Shown here in pieces: positions 24,298 to 36,900 of a stretch of 64,000 nt of DNA (its first letter is position 1; every line of letters begins with the position of its first letter). Under the pieces are notes generated by a model. That model did no database searches. It saw nothing but the letters and a program-made list of their open reading frames with translations, and had not been told where the DNA came from. The DNA lies in assembly GCA_000499405.2 (NCBI GenBank), contig HG738140.1, forward strand, positions 14,661,967 to 14,725,966. The letters run 5' to 3'. This stretch comes from Onchocerca volvulus. Taxonomy: Eukaryota > Nematoda > Chromadorea > Rhabditida > Onchocercidae. Made by a program: the position numbers and the translations under genes.

Positions 24298-26049
24298 GCG
24301 GATTATTTCTTTTTTTTTCGTTTCATCAGAATAACCAAGAAAGGAAAATATCTTCTCATAAATCTTGCCTTCGTTAAAGGAACATTTATGTATATTGTCA
24401 CTCTCGAATTTCTCACCTAACTTTTTCATATTTAGCAATGGACATAAAAATATTGTTTTTTTTATTCATTTCATATGTGACAGCGCTGGAGAATAATACA
24501 AGAAACATCAAATCAAAAGAAAATTTGTTGTTTTTTAAATGCAAAAATTTTATTGTTTTTTAAATGCGAAAATGGTAGTAGGAGAGATCAAAGTTTTATT
24601 GAACAAAATGTCGGAAAGACAGCTGCAGTTTAAGCAGGATAAAGCAAAATAGAAAGAAATTTAAAATCAGTAAAGGAAAGTATTTCTTTTTTTTTTTTGC
24701 GCACACGTTTTCAATTTAAAATTATGAAAAATTAAAAACGCATATTTAAATCTTTTCTCTAATCTTCAAGGTGATAGTAATAACTATGAAGTTAATGATA
24801 TTTTTTTCAATGTTTGATTATATTACAATTCAAATAGTCAAATAGCTCAAATAAATTGTACTCAAATAACTCTGTTATTAGAAAGTTATTGATAAAAAAT
24901 GCAAGAATCAAGATTTATCGACTGAAAAAAATATTTGGAAACAGAAAATTAGATTTGCCTCTCCATCAGTCATTTCACATTCCAGAATGTCATCCCATGA
25001 TTAATAAAAAGAAATTCGACTATTACTTTGAATGAAAGAGCAAAAAATATCATAAGCAGTTGTGGGACACACTCGCTGATATATTGATATAGAAATAATA
25101 ACCAGTAGAAAACTGCATATTCTAAAACAGATGCATCTGAATGTACAATTTCATGATACAAACGAACCTATCAATCCACTGTAAATCTTTTGGAGAGAGT
25201 TCCGAGAAATCAAGACTATTCATAAGATGCTTTTAAACTCAGACCGATTTTATACTTCAAGGTCAATCTTTTGTTGAATTTCAAGGTGAAAGAAATAACA
25301 TATCGTTGCTCAAATTGCTACTATTTTGTCAAAATCATTTTTCATGAACTGACCAAGCAATAAATTCTAAAAATATAGTATATATTAAAACTTTGCGTAC
25401 AATCTTACCGTAATGATACACATAATTGTGAATAGTTCGATGTAAGATTGCTATCAATACCACTTTCTTTTCAAAACAAACTTATGAAGTGCTCTTAAAG
25501 GTCCAGGTGAGCTGATTTCCGGTGACAAATCATATGATCTGTATCTAAACATGTAAATATATAGAATTTGAATCATAAATAAGAAATTAGTGATTGTCAT
25601 CTTCAAAATAAAATTCAAATTGTATGAGTGTTCTTGAAATGAAGGAATGTTTTTAGCTGTACAATGATTCTGTAAATGCTACAATAAGAATAAAAATAAG
25701 ATGAAATAAATCCCACTTTTCACTTTGGCAAACTATGATATAATTTCAAAGGCCAAACAACATAAGCACTCTCATCATCTTGCAGTTTTGACATTTTGGT
25801 TGAATCCTGAAAAATATTTTTCTAGCCTGTATTGAACTAATGTACATCTTATTCTAGAAGCATATTTGAATTTAATGACTACTTCGAAAAGATCAGAGAA
25901 AAATTTATCCTTACTTATGTTAAATTACCACTAAAAATAGCTGCCAAATGATGTCAGAACAATCGAAATATTTTATAAAATATAGATATGACGAAATAAT
26001 CAAGAATTTTTGTATAAATTTTTATATCTTATTATAACCAAGCTTGACT
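24298..26049. other. Intergenic after the 18S relic
   Basis: 1.7 kb, strongly AT-rich, with a T run at about 24686-24699. There is no convincing exon, RNA or repeat structure. Confidence 0.5.
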
Positions 26050-26610
26050 TTTACATTATAATTAATATATCGTAAATTGCGTTGTACGATGTAATATACA
26101 AACTCCCTTTGTGCTATATTAACAATATTTGGAAATTATGCTATAGTTGAAAAACAGGAAACAAACTTCCTTCCTTCATACTAAAGTTAACATATTGTAA
26201 ATTAAAAATTTCTTCGCTCTCTAAGTTAGCATTTTGTAAATTGTGTTAGAGTTGACATGTGGAAAACAAACTTCTACTATATAAAGAATTAGGATCAACA
26301 AGAACATTTTAGTGTAAACAAAACGATCGAAACGATCAGAACCATCAGAACGAGTCAAATTTACCCATCGTCTGACATGTCTACCGAAACCTATCGGTAA
26401 CTTGACATTTCATCTTTATTTCGATCCAATACCTCACTTACGAATTCTAATTCCAGCCAAACTCCTACTATCAACAATAAGGAAGAACTATCCAAAATTC
26501 AACTTTCTCGTTGTAATTGTCTTATAACATATATTATCAATAAATTCTTCACCAAAAAATAAAAATTTTTCCAACTTCTATTGTCTGTGTTATTTATCGA
26601 ATAAAATTTT
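26050..26610 (+). mobile_element. Possible solo LTR or decayed retroelement end
   Basis: The segment has promoter-plus-poly(A) architecture without any gene. A perfect TATATAAAG lies at 26278-26286. AATAAA sits at 26539-26544 and 26558-26563. Upstream are three degenerate copies of a GTAAATT-centred unit (about 26067-26250), each followed by AAACAAACTT-type sequence, resembling U3 enhancer repeats. Four 9-bp units (ACGATCGAA-like) lie at 26323-26358, just after the TATA box. No coding remnant, terminal TG...CA border or target duplication could be proven. Confidence 0.3.
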
Positions 26611-28670
26611 CATGAAAAATGATAACAGCAACTGATTGATAATCATCTCTACCTAGCCACTTGAGAATGAACATACCACGATTATCAAAATGAATATAAC
26701 TGATGAGATAGTAAAGAATGCAAAATTCTTCCTAGTTCCTTATCACCTGAAATTTATCTAAATTTAAATATAGCAAAATTTAAGCTTAATTAAGAATTGA
26801 TTCCATTTTAAAGATTCTTCGAGATTTAGAAACATTTGGTAACTTGGAATGATCTCCGCGGTTCGGAATGATTCAGCTGCTTGATTGTTCCCTCGTTCTA
26901 TACAACAATTTGAGATAATTTCTATCACAAAGTATTTTTAAATAGTACAAATTCTTAGATTTATATGATTTTGTGCAAATCAGGAAAGACAAATTTCATT
27001 TTTAACATGTCGTCTCGTCCCAAGCAGTGAAAAAATATCCATACCACACTTTCAATTTAAGAGTATACTCAGAAAAGATACATGCCACAGATTGATTACT
27101 TGATGGACATACTTGCATAGGCGAGAACTAGAACGTGACCAATGCAATAATCGGTCAGCCAAAATAGTCAATCATAGCATAAATAACTTGATCAGAACTG
27201 TATTTCAAAAAAAAAAATTTAAATATATCAAACAAAACGTCATTGAACTTCAAAGATTTTAGAGATTTTATATTCAGTGGAATATTTGCCGTAAGCTTTT
27301 TGCAGTGTAGTTGGATAATACTAAACAAGATGTTTCCATAAAACTTTGAAGAAATCGAGAAAACACTACCATTTGTTGGTTGATTAAATCCATCCAGTCT
27401 CAATCATTAATAGCACCGTTTATTCAAATGATCAATTGAATGAAATAAATTGAAATGGTGAAAGTCATTCAGGAAACCTATTAATGATGATCATTTCAAA
27501 ATGCAAGATAGTTACAGTTGTATTATTCAAATGGAAATTGTGCAAGAAGCACAAATATTATGAGGAAAAAGAATAAGGAAAAAAAAAAAAAACTAAACCT
27601 TTAAAAGTAAGTTCCTCTTTAAAAAGTGAAGAGAATCAAATTAAATGCAAAGATGTGTTGTTTTTTGAACCAATTGTTCTTCGAGATCTGAACTTTTCTC
27701 CACACTCTCCTGAACTCCCTTAATTTGAGTTTAAAAATGATAAGATAATGCACCCATAATGAAACTAAAGCATATCAGATCGACATCGATTTTACTTTCT
27801 GCGGAAGCCATTGCAGTTAATGTATTTCAAAAGCACAATCTGATATTAAACAGTTTTAATGAAACTAGAACTGAATTATAAATGATATGCTTTTCTCATG
27901 TTGGTAATAGTTGAAATTAAAAGATATGCGAGTTTCACTTCCAGCTTTCGAATAATACCGACAAATTTTCTTTTTTTTTTGAAGAACTGGAAAGCAACCG
28001 GAATAACTATTTGATTAATGTAAAACATCAAAACACAAGCAGTCTATTGTGCTTCTTTTCTGAATTTTGTATAAGATTTTATTCCAAATTGAATCATGGA
28101 AAAAAAGAGACTGCATGACAAGAGAGATAATAATAAAACGTAAAACAAAATAAAAAATATTCATATTTGACCTAGAACCATAAATCATATAATTTTAAAA
28201 CAAACAGTTGTCGTATAATCTTTTCATGTATTTCTTACCGTCGAGAAAAATATTTCAGAATGGTAAAATCCTAATATGAAAGAACAATCACAGAGAATAA
28301 ACAATCAATCCTAACAAGTTAATTAATTTGTGCATAACAACAAATAAGTAAAATAAAAGAAAAAGTTCAATTGAAGAGCACACAGAATATTGACACGAAT
28401 GAGTCTAAAAATACCTACTCTCATGTTAGCTAATAAGGTCATTCATACACCTAAATAATCTTAGCAATCATCTTTTCAGCATAAAAAGCATATATATCTA
28501 CTAGATTACAGGAAATTTCTTTCGTATACTGATTGAAAGGAAAATATTTTTCTTTACAGATAGCAAAATTAATACATTTTGAAATGTCACTCGGAAATTT
28601 AATCTCTCATATAAAAACTGGTTAAATCAACTAATATGAATACATAGAAGCATAAGAAATTAATATGAAA
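26611..28670. other. Intergenic, 3' side of SLBP
   Basis: 2 kb, AT-rich. Several A/T runs (e.g. about 27580-27593) and short shadow frames occur. Nothing was recognised beyond the presumed SLBP 3' UTR nearest 28670. Confidence 0.45.
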
Positions 28671-31352
28671 CTAAATTTGGCTAAAATCACGAGGTCCAAG
28701 AATACTGCGTGATGTTCCTTTTAGCGTTGATTCATCATCAATTTTCATAACTGTTAGCGTATTAGTTCGCGTATCGATATCAAGATAACCGAGAAGAGAA
28801 GCTGCTGCATCCTGTTCCACCTGATATTGAATGAAAATATTGATAAATATAATTGTGAATGATTCAACATCAAATCACTTATTTCAGCCAAAATTCCACA
28901 TGCAAAGCATCCTGCCCCATTTATGAGATGAGATCTCATTTAATATAATGCATAAGCGAAGCGACAGCATAAATATTAATATTAATTATACTTAAATTTA
29001 TGATTTATACCACTAAAAGACAACCTTGATTTCATCCAAAGATAATTTATTTTCATCTGGCATCAAAGTAGAAGGAAATGAAGATACTGCTTCACTGTCT
29101 GAGGTCTCATCAGATGTGGATTCATTCAAACTTAAACAGCTTTGAGTTGGTTCCTCATCAGCCCATTCATATAGTCGCCGCTTCCACAGACGTACCTATA
29201 AGCACAACATACACAAACTCCGATTTCTTACTAGCTGCGTTGAGAGGCAAAGCAAATTTTATCCATAAAGAAAAACCAGTCCATTGAAAACACAAAGCAA
29301 GATTTAAAAATAATAACCTGTTTATCCCATGACCTACGCGAATACTGGATGTATTTGTTGGGAGTTTTTGGCATGCCTTTTGTTCGAGCATGTCGCGGTA
29401 CTTTCGCAAGATATCTCGCGTACACTGGCTTCTCTTTTGCTTTCTCAATTTCCTAAATAAAATAAAAATTATTCTTCTAATTTCAATAGTATATTACAAA
29501 GCTGTTTGGTTTATATTTATGATAATTTGACATTTCCAACATATAACAGATCAATAAATAAATTTTACAGTCAAAACCTTTGAACGCCTCAGGAGAGTAA
29601 TTTCGTCTTTGCACCAACCGAGTTTTGGTTCTGACCAACCCTTCTTAATGCGCAATGTGGAAGAAGTACTAGTAGCACTTCCAGGTGAGCTGTAATTAAC
29701 ATATTATTAGAATTTCACATTGTTAACATTTATTAACTCACTCTAAGAAACATTGGCACTTTGATGACCTTTAGAAAAAAAAAGGAACAAAACTTAACAG
29801 CGAAAAAAAGAACCTTTCTCTGCTGGAACGTTTGATATTACTAAGAGGTAAATCTTTGGAATCAAATCTTAAACTGTTAGCTTCACAAACGATCTTTTCC
29901 TTATATATATCCTTTTTTCTTTTCTTCTGATATTTCGAAGATATCGGACTCTCTTCATCATCAGTGCTCGTCACGGACAATGCTTGAATCCTTCGAGTTT
30001 TGTCTCGCTTGACAGCGCGACGGAACTAAAAGACAGAAACTAATTTTAACATCCAAATAATCAACACTTTTCGGAAATATTTCTTGATTTGAAAAAAGTA
30101 CAAGTTTGGTATAATACAATTTCAGAAATACCGTTTTTCCGGAATCTTGCTCTTCAACTTTCAATGCTTGACCAGCTGATGCTTCTGTAAGCTCTAAATT
30201 GCGCTCGAATCTGAAACACGGAAAAACTAAGAGCATATGATCATTCGAAAAAAAGGAACAATAGCTATGAACACCAAATATTATTTCGCAAGATAACTAA
30301 CAGAATTTTCATACATACAGACAAAGCAAAAAAGAGAAAAGGACGTGAAAATCGCATACGACGATAATTCTGGAAATTCATTCTTGACCACAGGCAAAAT
30401 TTTTTCTGAATTCCATTCTTACATTATTTCTTAGGAATAAAGAGTCACCGATAATCAATAATGTGTTTATGCAGTAAAGAAACTAATGTTCTCGACATGG
30501 CACAAATAAACTCACACATAATATAAATCAAAATCAATTGAACAAATAAACTCAAATATGATATACTATACTTCTCTCAAATATATTCATATATAATATA
30601 TATTTCTAATGAAATCTTCTCCTAGATAATTTCGCATTCTTACTTGGATTTCGTTCCTCGTTTCTTCTTCGATGTATTGATTTTATTCCGTTTTGTATCT
30701 AACTGTTTAGTAGTAACTGATAAACTTGGATATTCCTCATCAGAACTTAAAACGATACAATTACTCTCCATCGATACTGTTTCTGATATTGCAACTTCTT
30801 CATCTCTTTTTAATTGTAAACCATTTCTCGATTTTGTTACTTCCTGTTCCATTAGATCAGCCCACGAGGTATTTCGCATATCTTCGTATTCTTGCTGCTC
30901 GAAAAGTGCTTTTAGCTGCAACAATCTTTTCTTGAAAATCCTCCCCGAAAAGGCAAAAGTTCCATTGGCATGAATATGAGATTCGAAAGAATGAATGTCG
31001 TCTTCTGCAGTCATGAAGCTTATAAAATGAATTTCACAAAAAATGTATGTCGATATAAACATTTTTCACACTTTTTTTCTGATTCAAATTAAACAAATGG
31101 CAATATCTTTGCTAATTATATTAAAAGATAGCATTAAAATCGGATAATGAAGATACGAACGCTTTTTGATGTTTTGCTAACAGCACTATCGCTTAACTCG
31201 ACCTTTACCATCATTGAGTTATCCAGATCACAATCTCGGATTTGTTCTTGGATTGGCTCACATTCGGCTATTTTCGAGCTTGGACCGTCATTCATGGTAT
31301 TATCTATGGCCTCATCCATGAGTATTTGAGATCTCACATTTTCAGGGTTCAT
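28671..31352 (-). CDS. cdl-1: Histone RNA hairpin-binding protein (SLBP/CDL-1)
   Basis: Binds the 3' stem-loop of replication-dependent histone mRNAs and controls their processing and translation. Eight minus-strand exons: 31352-31157, 31004-30644, 30210-30132, 30025-29814, 29689-29578, 29452-29318, 29195-29025, 28820-28671 (TAG). They give 471 residues in frame. The RNA-binding domain spans about 309-385: KDEITLLRRSK, KPVYARYLAKVPRHAR, then KTPNKYIQYSRRSWDKQ and VRLWKRRLYEWAD. It contains the diagnostic TPNK (350-353; its Thr is phosphorylated in human SLBP), the YSRRSWD block and aromatic residues. The C-terminus ends RDFSQI, close to human RDFSAMS. The N-terminal 300 residues are acidic and basic low-complexity sequence with no detectable domain. 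A TTTCCCAG acceptor lies 20 bases before the ATG. Exon 1/2 joining is the least certain step. Confidence 0.92.
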
Positions 31353-31372
31353 TTTCAATCAGTTTGTTCCTT

Positions 31373-31380
31373 CTGGGAAA
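31373..31380 (-). promoter_or_regulatory. Candidate spliced-leader acceptor of SLBP
   Basis: On the minus strand TTTCCCAG precedes a 20-base leader ending at the SLBP ATG. Confidence 0.45.
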
Positions 31381-31782
31381 GAAGTCTAAATTGAAAACTA
31401 AAGAAAAACATAATCGAAGAAGGCGCGATAAATCGATAAATGTTATACGCCCCCTTTTCATTCATCACTTTTGTGGTGACAACCATCGACAATTAAAACC
31501 CATTTTAGCATAGAGGAATAATATTTAAAAAGAGGAAGAGAAATCAAGCCAGAAGACAGCGAGCCCTGAAGAGGTTGAGATAGCGAAAAAAGGCCATAAA
31601 GAGAAAGCAATATGACGAAGTATTTAATTTTGCAATATTGTGCGATAGAGAAGCGCGCGCGGCAAATATAATTTTAAATTAAATTAAATTCTAGATAGAT
31701 GAATTTGGAATGAAGAAGGACGAGGCAGGATTGCTAGAAGGTTGCGAATCGTACGGGAAATGAGGTCACGCTGCAGGTTTCA

Positions 31783-32463
31783 TCATTCTTCACTTTTAAA
31801 ACTAATTAAGTTCGAAAATGTCCACCACTAAAGTCGATGACATTTTTGTGCCCGCAAAGAGAAGAAAAATTTCATAAAGCGATTCACCGGTAACAGTATA
31901 TGAAGTTGTCCTTGCAACTGAATCGAATTGAGAAAATCATTGAACTTCGATCCGTTTACAGTCCAACAGGTGTATCCTGAAATTGCGGTAATGAGTAGCA
32001 GTAGGTTAATTAAGCCAGGTGAAATGCTCATTATATATGAGGGATATGTTTAGCTCTAAATTCTTTAATTTCAGCAAATAACAGGTCAATTTCCAATAAT
32101 AGGTCAATTTCCGTAGTTATTAAAGTTTACTTTCAACTTTGTAATTGATAATGCTTTCTTTTCAAAATTCATCTTTAAAAGTCAAAATCTGTGGCTTGTA
32201 ATGGTACTCGATCTTAATCATGCGGATGATTTTTTGTTGTAATTAACCCTTGTTCAAGAAATCTATACTTATATCGACAGTTGGAATCATTTCATCAGCA
32301 CTACTATCAATATCAAATTCATATTGATTGCCGTTCATTCGAATAAGAATTGTTTTTCCCATCCAATTCATTCTTTTTGAATACATCATATATTCTATTC
32401 TTAGATTTACTTTAGTTCTTTTTGACGATAAATTGAATGATTTATCGATTTTTTGTTGACAAA
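31783..32463 (-). CDS. Unrecognised gene, 3' exons only
   Basis: Three minus-strand segments join in one frame: 32463-32248 (enters in phase 1; preceded by ATTTCAG), 31976-31888 (preceded by AATTTCAG) and 31827-31783 (TGA). Together they encode about 116 residues. The first has mixed charged and hydrophobic sequence (KVNLRIEYMMYSKRMNWMG, DEMIPTVDISIDFLNK). The second is GYTCWTVNGSKFNDFLNSIQ. The tail is WWTFSNLISFKSEE. No family was recognised. Support is the coincidence of three acceptors, two donors and reading phase; no upstream exon or start was found. It could be a gene whose 5' part lies within 32.5-33.9 kb or a decayed copy. Confidence 0.3.
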
Positions 32464-33966
32464 CTGAAATAGCTTCTTTTATAACATTACATCAGATATA
32501 TTTTCCAGCATTATCTTTCAGTACTTCCTAAGTGGAAGTTTTCAATTTCTGTTTGACTATTGATTATTCATGGCTGACTTGACCGATAATTCCCGAAATA
32601 ATTCATGTCGCTTTCAAGTTTTCCTACTAAGTGGAAAATTACATAATTTTTAGGCCACAATCACCTCTTGCTAAGAACTGTAGTTCCAACAGTCGGTAGA
32701 TTTGTCGAAGTTTTCCTCCAAAGATTTGTTTCTCAAAAAGAAATTCAGAAATGCGATGTATCATTTTTACATCAAAACGATAGTCCAGTCTTCAGTGTAT
32801 TATCTTGTGCAATGCAGACAATGAAATTAAGTGGAATTTTTATTCACAGATCAAATAATTATCATATATATTATGCCGTTTACAAGTGGATTAAATATAG
32901 CTATTACCGATTCAAGACAGTACTATTTGTCGGGAAATTTGATTGTAGCACGAACGAATCTCAAACTTGGGTAATGAAACCTTTATCATAAGGAAAACTT
33001 GATAACGCAAAATACGTCAGTTACCAATATTGCAACATTATAGCTTGAATATTACAAATATTATATCAATTAAATATGGTAAAAAAAAAGAGAAATAGGA
33101 GCGTGAGATGAAAATAATAGAAATTTATGAGTTGAGTCGAGAAGTGTCGTTGAATGTTGTTGACTACTAGTTTTGTTAGTAATGGACTGTTTTATATAGA
33201 GACATTATAATTGCGTATGATTAGTCCGAGAAAATGTAAACAAAAAGCACAAATTACCAATATTTGAATTTCTTTGACAGGATAAACTAACATAATTTCC
33301 TTGACAACATAGACTAATATAACTAATTTCAGGATTTGTGATTTTGACGATATTCTAAATATAACCAATTTCGGATACTGTAACAACATACACTGATATA
33401 ACTAATTTCTGACATTTTAACAACATGCTTTATTGTAGTTAATTTCGATTTTCTGACACTATTATACTATTTTTACTAATTTAAGTGGTGTTTGTTGTAT
33501 TATTTGTGCAGATGGCATAAAGTTTAAGAACCGAACCGTAAGTCAAAATCATCGAGTCAGTTTAGTATTTCTTCAGCAGAAGAGATGAACTGAAATATTT
33601 ATAAAAAAATAAAAAAAAAGAGAATGCAAAAGAAAGCTGTTATCATCAATAATGGGTGGGTATTCGAATCAATAAAGCATAAAAGTTAGGAAGAATGATG
33701 ATAAGGTTTTCACTCGCTGTTTTATAATTTTTTTTTTTTTTTTTGAAAATTATTTCACCATCAAGTCCGTTTACTTTTACTTCATCTTAGGAACTTGATG
33801 TGTTTATTTTTGATCCTTTCATTTAAATAATATTTTTGTTCTGCAAATTTCTATTTGTATTTCTTGCTGCTTTGATTTGCATTTGCATTATACAATAATT
33901 GTTATCACTATCTTTGTAATCCCTGACATATCAGTATTATTACTTTATCAATTTCTTAATTAATCT
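32464..33966. other. Region between the unrecognised gene and the MIEAP-like gene
   Basis: A 107-codon plus-strand frame at 32668-32991 was not recognised and lacks splice or composition support. A T run lies at about 33728-33744. A degenerate tandem repeat is listed separately. Confidence 0.4.
33280..33485. repeat. Degenerate minisatellite
   Basis: Four to five diverged copies of a unit of about 40-50 bases built on ATATAACTAATTTC followed by TGACA/TGTAACAACAT. Copies start near 33312, 33358, 33394 and 33437 and differ by substitutions and small indels. Confidence 0.55.
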
Positions 33967-36900
33967 TTAAGTGATTACAATAGCCTTGTGCACACATGTC
34001 CCAGTCCTTTTGTCGATGATGGCTGGCCACAAATATTGCTGAATCGTGATGCTTTGGGTATTGGAGAAAACACTGTGTCGTTGATGTTTGCTGGCATCAA
34101 ACTGTCTGCTTTCATATTCAATATACATCCTGTAAACAGTTCCGGATTATTATTATCTAACTTTCACTCGTCTTTATTGACCTCGCCATGATCTCCAAAA
34201 TGAGATCGAAGTGCACTTAAATATAAAATTAAATCCGGCACATCTAGTTGTTCGTTGGTTGTTCATCGGTGAATAACAAAGGACAGAGTGAAAGGTAAAG
34301 TTCTCCTCATTACGCAACTTCCGTCGTTCGAAAGAAACAATAGTCTTATCTTCCTAATAGTAGAGATCGAAATATTTTATTACACTTCTTTTACATACAG
34401 TTTGGTCAAGGAATAAAGATACAATAATATTTGGTAGAACTTGCAGAATATAAAAATCGAAATTCAGAACCTAGGCGGCTTCCCGTTCATTCCAGTTACA
34501 AGATCCCATATTGTTCTCACGCAGTCCAAAATAAATTTATTGAAAAGAGTACAAGTTCTCAAAGATGGCAAATTGTACAATGAGTTCCAAATTTGTAATG
34601 TCACTTCCTGAAAATCAATTTTGTCGTATTATTACTGCTAATTATAACAGATCAAGGATAGAAATAATGATTAATAGATGCCTGAAGTGCATAATATCAA
34701 CATGCTTGATATACCTCTAGAATATTTCACACTAAAATCTTTTACCAACTTACTCTCATATTCAGAAAAATCAAGGGGAACATGATCTAAAAAAAAAATA
34801 GGAACTGAACAAAAAAAAAAGTCTCGTAAGAATATCTCTGGCACAAGCACACAGTCCATAAACAGAATATTTATACCTTCATCTATAATAGGTCATCTAG
34901 AATGTAATAGGATGAGAGATAGTTTAAGTTTAGTTTTAATGAGTATTATAATCTACCGAACGATTCAAAATCAAGCATCATTTAAAATATCATACCTTGG
35001 TGGTGCCATTTATTCCATGCTCGTCCATTGCTTTTCGACTCATGTATCTGTAAAATGCATTATCTAGATTCTCGCTCTCCTCGTTCTCAGATGGTTGATC
35101 ACCGAGGATTTCAAAAATCATTCGACGTCGTCGTTCCACATTTTCCTGCACTGAGCGATACGATAACTAAAAAAAAAAAAACAATCATCCATGATCAAGA
35201 ATCCATGCACTGTATTGTAAGTTCTGCTGATCTCGACTTGAGATAATTTATTTTCCATGTAAAAGATGGCATGATCAACTTCTTCTTTTAGAATTAAACA
35301 AGCAGTACCACATATGTTAAGAATACAATAATTTTTGATGTGAAATTTGAAAGTATCTCTTACCACGATGACTGACATAATAGTCTTATATTGCAACTCC
35401 GTGGAACCACGGAATTCTGGCAATTCTCGTAGTATTCTCAGGATTTCCATCCCATCCTTGTCATACAAATTAGCAAATTTCTTGATCAACTCTAATATTT
35501 CCTCGTATGTAACTTGGCAACTATTTTTATCTTTTCCTTTCGCAGCATCGAAAGAATTCTCTTTTTTGAAGGATCTAGAAGTCAAGAAACATTTAATCAT
35601 CTGCTTCGATACCATTTGCAATCGCTCGGAGAATTCAGTAAATGATCCAACCTATCAGTTGTTTTTTCCTTTTCTTGTTCAACTATTGATTGAAAATGTC
35701 TTTGGGTCTCACATAAATCACTCTGCAATCCTTTCGTCTGTAAATAAGAATTTCAATCATATATTAGATGTAATCGTTATAATTATCCATTTGGTATGAA
35801 TGACATAGAATTCTCTACCTGAAGCATTTAAAATCAGATTCTAATCTAACTGGGCAAATTTTCTGATCAGTTTAAACCTTAAATTTGGTGATAACGGATG
35901 AAAGATAGTAAACATTAAACTGATATAGCGATATTATTTCAGTATTTACTTAGTTTGTATTTCGAAGCCAACGAAAAGAGGAAAAAAATGTTTCTAACTG
36001 ATAGATAAAATTCTTATTAAAGCCATTCTTTTGACAAGAATGCCAAACAAACAATGAATTTGATTACTTTAAGATTCAGTTTGTTGACTTCTTCGTTATT
36101 TTCAACTGATAAACAATCATTGGTTAGCGTCTGATGACATAATCGTGCTGCGAAACCTGCAATATTTCAGACTGCAGTAAATGCATTCGTTTGATTTTTT
36201 TTTTTTCACTTCAATCAGCAAAATTCATTAGAAAAGTTCAAGAAATATGAATTAGATCTTCAGATATATGATTTCTGCAAGATCAGATTTTTATTAAGCA
36301 TGATTTTGAAATAATAATGAAGGATTTGCTAATGTTTTTCAGATCCCTCCATTTTTAATATTTATCATCATTCATAAAATTACAATCATCTCATATTTTT
36401 TTTGAAATTTTAATTTCGAAATAATAATAAGTAAAAAATTTAGGTCATTTGGATGAAATATTAGCATAGTGCAAAGAATTGGTTGCAACATTTTTAGCCT
36501 TTTCCAATTAATGACAAATACATGCACAAATTTTTGCCACATATGATTATAACTTGCAAACTGTTGAAGCATCGGAGGAAAATGAAATAGGACGATGTTA
36601 AAAAGTGGGCTGAGAATTTCAAAATCATCTCTGTACTTTTTACTTCTCCATTCTTTATATCATTTTGATTTATTATAAGTGAAAGCAGCAGAAATTGACG
36701 AAGATGAACGCATGAAAGGAGATGAAATTCATAAAAATGTGTGTAAGAGAGAGAGAAAGAGAGACGGTTAAAATTTCCGACGACTTTCATATTATAATTT
36801 TTCTGATGATATTCATTTTGAACAGATGTGAAGAGATCTTTCGATAATGGTTCTGAGTATAAGAAATTTCATTAAGTATAATTTGCAGGGTGAAAAAATT

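Noticed and set aside
24129..24377. 82-codon open frame starting MSALSTFDDN
   Set aside because: It is the translation of the 18S rRNA relic and its AT-rich flank, not a protein gene.
15350..31480. Similar small hairpins TCAC-TTTTC-GGTGACAAC (about 15354) and TCAC-TTTTGT-GGTGACAAC (about 31466)
   Set aside because: Only about 20 bases shared and no flanking similarity; not the histone stem-loop consensus; likely chance.
32668..32991. 107-codon plus frame
   Set aside because: No recognisable domain, no start context, and the region lies beside exon-like sequence on the opposite strand.
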